DNA of 64,000 nucleotides from Mytilus galloprovincialis (taxonomy: Eukaryota > Mollusca > Bivalvia > Mytilida > Mytilidae). The translations under genes and the position numbers were made by a program. Position 1 is the stretch's first letter, and every line of letters begins with the position of its first letter. The stretch lies in NCBI RefSeq assembly GCF_965363235.1, contig NC_134840.1, positions 57,902,793 to 57,966,792 on the forward strand, in the 5' to 3' direction. Shown piece by piece: positions 59,207 through 64,000 of the stretch. The notes under the pieces were generated by a model. That model had not been told where the DNA came from. It saw only the letters and a program-made list of their open reading frames with translations, and ran no database searches.

Positions 59207-62200
59207 AATCTTGTATTTCATTTTACTTCCAAGACAGACATCTACATCCTTTTTCTGTGTCAAAAGATAATATTCATCGAAGTATAATAGTTGTTATATT
59301 TTCTAGCGATTTAAGAAATATCATAATGCTGTACCTTGTAAACTTTGAATACTGTAGTTGTTTGCACAGGTAGTGTTGCCTAATGCTCTTAAAACATAAT
59401 TAAACAGTAACTCGGGCTTTTGGCCAATCAATTTCATGTACACTGGATCTCATAATATATGTGTTGAGGATATTGAAATATGTTTACAGGCATAGGATGC
59501 GGAATAGCGTTTATGCCAGGAAGTGTAGCAGTGGCTAAATACTTTAAAAAACATCGAAACCTAGCAATGGCGATAGCTTCCGCAGGAGGCGGAGTAGGTA
59601 GTTTTGCATTCCCACCGATTATTGAAATGTTAAATGAATATTACACATGGCGTGGTATGTTTTTGATTCTTGGTGGTGTAACACTCAATATATGTGTATT
59701 TGGATCATTAATGCGGCCTTTAAGACATGATATCAGCCCAGAACAAAAGTCCCAAGAGAGTGGGTATTCATCGGACAAATCAGAATATAGTAAGTTACAA
59801 AAGAGCAATGTTAGCAAGAATCTCAAGACAGTACCTTTGAATGGAGAAAGTGAAAACTTCGAACGAGTTGGATTTCTTGACAAACATTTTTATCTGAAAA
59901 TTCCATCGTTTTACATCCTCATAATCAATAATTTTATGTATCAGTTTGGTGCATCGATTATCCTAGGTCACCTTCAAGCTTATGCAGTTTTTCAGCAAGG
60001 ATTTACTAAGCCAAATGCTGCCATTTTATATACAATTTCCGGTGTTATGGTTCTTGTTTTCAAACTTTTACATGGTGTTTTTGCAAATATGAGCCATGTT
60101 AAATTATTTAGACCAATTTATCAATATATATTCTTCTATGCATTATGTGGTATAGCAACAATTTGTTTGATTATAAATTCCCGCTACGGAGTATACTTTT
60201 ATAGTGCAGTATTTGGAATGAGTTATGCAGCATGTGGAGGCTCCCTTATCCCAGCTTTAATCATTGACATTTCTGGTGTAGAAACATTTGGTGTTACATA
60301 TGGAATTGTGCTTCTCGGTTTAGCATTTGGACAATTAACTGGTGCTCCTGTAGCAGGTAAGTCTTGTTTCTGAATGCACTTTAATTAATTTGAGAAAAAT
60401 GTTTTGTAGGCGTGTCGAAAAGGGACGGAAGATACCAGAGGGACAAACTCATAGATTGAAAATAAACTGACAACGCCATGGCTAAAAATAAAAAGAAAAA
60501 CAGACAAATAATAGTACAGAAGACCCAACATAGAAAATTAAAGACTAAACAACACGAACCCCACAAAACACTGGGGGTGATCTAAGGTGCTCTGGAAGGG
60601 TAAGCAGACCCTGCTCCGCATGTGTATATTTCGTCTCCTTCTGTTGGCATTCATTGTTCTCATTACAAAAAGGGTACTTGTATAAACTACTTAAGCATAC
60701 ATGACGCGTCGTTAAACAGTTCAGAAGCGTAGACTTACACGTCATATACATGAACAAAAGCACGTTAAAAGTAGCAGAGAAAATGACAACATTCGAAGTT
60801 TACATAGCCTTTCAATCAATATCAAACGGGGCTATATTATATCATCTTATATAAGTATTACCGAATAAAAACTACTATTCGAACAAAACTGTGAACATAT
60901 AAATAACACGCTCTTTATAAAGATGCTGTTTCCGGAGCGTTTACAAATATATTATACCGTTTGGAAGAATACAACTAGTTGAAACAAGCTTAAAGACTTT
61001 TGTTTTTGTTTTAATATTTAATGAACTAATTGTTGCAGGTTTGTTATATGAACACCAGAAAACATATGATACTGCCTTCATCCTTGCTGGATCCATGATG
61101 ATAGCAAGTGCTTTAATAATGATTTATCCTCTGAAAACTGATCTTAACCCTTCAAAACTAAATAAACAAATTAAAAATAACATAGAAATACATATTGAAG
61201 AAATTGATTCAATAAACGATGAGGTGCTTACCGTTTTTGATCCAATATCAATGTCCGTCGTTAAGGGAAGCAGAACAAGTCTTCATAGTGGAAACATCGA
61301 CAATTTACACAGTGCAGGGAACTTTTATCACAGTTCTTATGGTTTACATCGAATCAATCGACTAAGTGACAGTTTGGAAACTATAGAAGTTGGACCAAGA
61401 TCATCAAGTTTTAGTGTTCATAGGCATATAGCTCGTCCACACAGTGGAAATACACAACAACCAAGTAGACTTCTGAATGCATTAAGACAGGAAGGTCAAC
61501 CCCACTACCATCCAATACTTTCACCACTTGCAATAGAGCGATAATTTAGATGCTTATAAAAATTTTGTTATGGAAAAACGACCAATAGTTAAACTATCAG
61601 TATTATGTGAAATTCGATTATATATGATAATAAGTTAGAAAATCTCATAATAGGTATTTTCTTTAAATATTTAACATGGCGGTCTACTTTTTTAACGAAT
61701 TAAATCTTTCATAATGGATGGTTTTACATACATGAAGGTTAAAATGATCTACAAAAGGAACTTGTATTTCATATAGGTCACGAAACTTAATCTGATAAAA
61801 ATAATTTGTTATTGTTTGTGTGTATGTACGAAGATTGCTTCATGAACGGAGCACCCCTATAACCTAATGATTACCAGAAAAATAGTTTACAATTACGGGC
61901 GTATGATATAGAAAAGTGAATTCCGCGCATTTTGAATGGTCATCATGAGCAACGTTGCGTTAAATGTGTTAATTGCTCTTGCGACTGTGCCAATAAGGCC
62001 AGAGAAAAGTCTTGATTGATTGGAAAAGTTCCCGGCGCTTGTAAACTTGCATCTATAGGTAAAATATAAAATGGTTGCATATTCGGATACAAACTGTATA
62101 TGAAGATAAAAACATCTTACAGTGTTAAAAGATGCAAATAATGTGAAACATATTAAGGTTGTTTTTTTAAAGCCACGATTATTTTTCGAATAGTTTTATT

Positions 62201-62481
62201 TTTCAATATTGATAATTTATAAACATACAAACTTAATTTGTTATAAAAACTTACATTACAAGAGTACGTTAAAGTACTGTAACACGTCTTTTTGTGATTT
62301 TTATGCCCCACCATAGACGAAGGGAACATACACCTATGTTGTTGAAAAAGAGAAGAAAGTAGCAAACAAAACTACATCCAATACATCCATCGAATCATTT
62401 GAAAAAAGTAAAATCACCAAAATACTGAACTCCGAGGAAAATTCATCAAAGAAAGTCCCTGATCAAATGTCAATATAAAAA
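59207..62481 (+). repeat. SLC16 tandem duplication, copy B (3,275 bp)
   Basis: Second copy of 49,744-53,018. Left junction with the array at 59,207-59,208 shares AA with both parents. To the right it continues without a break through 62,481 into the rest of the dispersed repeat ('agctgaaacacgtcaaatga'), so copy B keeps the undisturbed right flank. Confidence 0.9.
59490..61544 (+). pseudogene. SLC16 copy B: exons 3 and 4 only
   Basis: Exon 3B is 59,490-60,356 and exon 4B is 61,039-61,544, with acceptor, donor and phases identical to copy A. The only coding difference I see is ALCGIA for ALGGIA in the TM8-10 region. Exons 1 and 2 (TM1-3 with the family signature) are absent, so alone it cannot make a full transporter. 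It may be a partial duplicate, or an alternative 3' end used by splicing from exon 2 (6 kb array plus exons 3A-4A skipped), or from exon 3A to exon 4B. No disabling change lies inside the copied exons. Confidence 0.8.
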
Positions 62482-62904
62482 GCTGAAACACGTCAAATGA
62501 ATGGATAACAACTCTTATATTCCTGACTTGGTAAAGACATACTCTTATGTAGAGCATGGTGGATTAACCCTGCTTTTTAAAGCTAGTTAAACAAATCAGT
62601 TGTATAACAGTCGCATCAAACTTCATTATAATGACAACAATATGTAAACAATACAAACAGACATAATAAGTTAAAATGTCAACGTTGTAGTGCTAGTATA
62701 ATCAAGATAATCAAAATGTTGTTATGGACGGATCAATTTTGGATTTGTCAGATTTTTCCTTGTTTTATAATAGTTTTGCACCTTGACAGAGCAGAACATT
62801 GCAAATTGTTTGGTTTCCGGCTGGACAATATCTTGTGTAAACCTCAACGAAATAATTCAAATTTGAAAATGTTGTCAGGGAAAACTGATCACAGACCAGT
62901 TTTA
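62482..62904. other. Dispersed repeat remainder and unassigned sequence
   Basis: 62,482-62,660 completes the repeat family also seen at 32,150 ('ctgacttggtaaagacatac', 'agtcgcatcaaacttc'). 62,700-62,904 is a 64-codon plus frame I cannot assign; it directly abuts the ribozyme element and may be part of a longer mobile element. Confidence 0.5.
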
Positions 62905-62911
62905 CAGTAAT

Positions 62912-63370
62912 TCTGGGTCCTCAATACTCTTCAACTTCATACTTGTTTGACTTTTGTAATTATTTTGATCTGAGTGTCACTGATGAGTCTTATGTAGACA
63001 AAACGCGCGTCTGGCGTATCAAATTCAAAGCCTGGTACCTTTGATAACTATTTTCGCCACTGGGTCCATGCCACTGCTGGTGGACATTTTGTCCCCGAGG
63101 GTATCACCAGTCAAGAAGTCAGTATTTTGGTGTTGACATGAATATCAATTATATGGTAATTTTTATGAATTAACTGTTTGCAAAAGTATGAATTATTCAA
63201 AATACTAAGAATTTCTTATCCATGGAATAGACCACCATAGCCGTATTTGGAACAATTTTTGAATTTTGGGTGCTCTTCGGCTTCATAAATGTTTGGCGTT
63301 CTTTCTATTTTGATCTTAGCGTCACTTATGATTCTTGGCATAGGCATATCGACCGAGGTGTACCAGACGT
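62912..63370 (+). mobile_element. Diverged retrozyme copy with two hammerhead sites, opposite orientation
   Basis: Plus-strand counterpart of the array unit: starts GGGTCCTCAATACTCTTCAA, hammerhead 1 at 62,972-63,018 (CTGATGA intact, stem II intact, but the GAAA element reads AAAA), spacer with the structured module at 63,040-63,137, then a second unit start and hammerhead-like remnant at about 63,319-63,365 (CTTATGA). Spacing of the two sites is about 346 bp. One spacer flanked by two ribozyme sites is the layout expected of a genomic retrozyme. It is old, clearly more diverged than the array, and probably inactive. Confidence 0.8.
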
Positions 63371-63419
63371 ACACATTTTTTTAAATTAAAGTCCGTATAG
63401 ATTAGATGCACGCAAGATG

Positions 63420-63660
63420 AACACTAAGCAATTGTTAGATGCGTGTTGTATAAGGGGCATTATGTTTGCTGGTCTGTGCGTCCGTTTGTCCGTCCGTCTG
63501 TTCGTTCGTTCGTCTGTCCCGCTTCAGGTAAAAGTTTTTGGTCATGGTAGTTTTTGATGAAGCTGAAGTCCGAACAACTTGAAACTTAGTACACATGTTC
63601 CCTATGATATGATCTGTTTTATTTTAATGCCAAATAAATTTTTTTATCCCAATTTCACGA
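63420..63660 (+). repeat. Dispersed repeat with GTCCGTCCGTCTG microsatellite head
   Basis: 'aaggggcattatgtttgctg', 'ctgtgcgtccgtttgtccgt' followed by 'gaagctgaagtccgaacaac' and 'gaaacttagtacacatgttc'. I recognise this as a very common mollusc repeat type. The remainder to 64,000 shows no gene; a 64-codon frame at 63,678-63,872 is the likely continuation of the repeat. Confidence 0.65.
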
Positions 63661-64000
63661 TCAACTGTACATAGGAAATGATAATGCGAGTGGTGCATCC
63701 GTGTACTATGGACACATTCTTGTTATGTTATCAGAAGACTGCAATATATACAACATATAAAAAGTCTTTGAAGTCAATTTGGGGTGCAGGAGGGGAATTT
63801 GTGGATTTTGGCTGGCAGATTTTGTCACAAAGAGATCGCCATACAAACAAAGGGAGACAACTACAAGAATAAGACTTTAGTCAGTACAAACTTTTTCGTT
63901 GATTTATTCTGCCAAAATATTTATACAATATGAACTAAGACTTCAATTGATAGAAAGTATCCACAATAAGTCTTTATATCCTTTATTATACTAGTTACAA

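Larger units (their letters stand above)
53019..59208 (-). repeat. Retrozyme-type tandem array: 17.4 units of 356 bp, each with a hammerhead ribozyme
   Basis: Exact 356-bp period from 53,019; 17 full units and a 138-bp partial unit (59,071-59,208). Units differ at only a few positions (for example near 53,375, 53,907, 54,572, 56,579, 57,008 and 57,203), so amplification or homogenisation is recent. Read on the minus strand each unit has (1) a type I hammerhead, (2) a 'GGTACTTTTGATAACTA' linker, (3) a structured module with a UUCG-capped hairpin, and (4) a T-rich tail ending GGTCCTCAATG. Small tandem non-coding units with type I hammerheads are the described hallmark of animal retrozymes, non-autonomous retroelements that yield self-cleaved circular RNAs. 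Each unit also has an 80-codon plus-strand frame, which I regard as accidental. Confidence 0.9.

Noticed and set aside
53019-59208. CRISPR array or classical satellite DNA
   Set aside because: Units are identical throughout with no unique spacers, and the context is a eukaryotic gene. It is a satellite in form, but the ribozyme and a related two-site copy point to a retrozyme.

Overview
The window is AT-rich, intron-bearing, repeat-dense animal DNA. It reads as a bivalve mollusc, most likely a Mytilus-type mussel. Evidence: a TNF-superfamily ligand gene and an SLC16 (monocarboxylate transporter-like) gene with GT/AG introns, a Penelope-like element, a MetaSINE-like SINE, several dispersed repeats I recognise from mussel sequence, and many type I hammerhead ribozyme copies. 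Species is inference.

Layout. 0-24 kb is a mobile-element landscape. It holds LINE reverse transcriptase fragments (0.24-0.76 kb; 15.9-17.1 kb), an R2-like C-terminus with a restriction-like endonuclease (9-10.2 kb), and two copies of an intron-bearing MULE transposase pseudogene (2.7-3.6 kb and 13.3-14.8 kb). The latter lie in a direct segmental duplication (2.66-6.0 kb and 13.25-18.65 kb), with a third diverged copy at 21-24 kb. A TA-flanked terminal-inverted-repeat element spans 10.74-13.21 kb. 26.1-27.9 kb is the TNF-ligand gene, followed by three diverged copies of a downstream module. 33-35.4 kb is a broken Penelope-like element. 37.7-39.0 kb is a TTAA-flanked fold-back element that split an older repeat and carries a GATATC-palindrome array. 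42.0-44.1 kb is another inverted-repeat element with nested insertions. 47.4-52.1 kb is a four-exon SLC16 gene.

The standout region is 53,019-59,208: 17.4 nearly identical 356-bp units. Read on the minus strand, every unit contains a textbook type I hammerhead ribozyme (CTGATGA core, GAAA, a two-base-pair stem III built on the palindrome ACGCGCGT, GTC cleavage site). This is a retrozyme-type array, predicted to give 356-nt self-cleaved and possibly circular RNAs. A second structured module in each unit has a strand-specific UUCG hairpin and a compensatory G-C to A-U change in a diverged copy. Further hammerhead copies lie at 16.8, 31.6, 42.8 and 63.0 kb; the first is a clean 111-bp insertion into a LINE.

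The array sits exactly at the junction of a 3,275-bp near-identical tandem duplication covering exons 3 and 4 of the SLC16 gene (49,744-53,018 and 59,207-62,481). Copy B lacks exons 1 and 2 but keeps the same splice phases, so exon 2 could splice to either copy. The ribozymes are antisense to the host gene. Either the array was captured during a very recent duplication or the assembly joined two haplotypes; long reads would decide.
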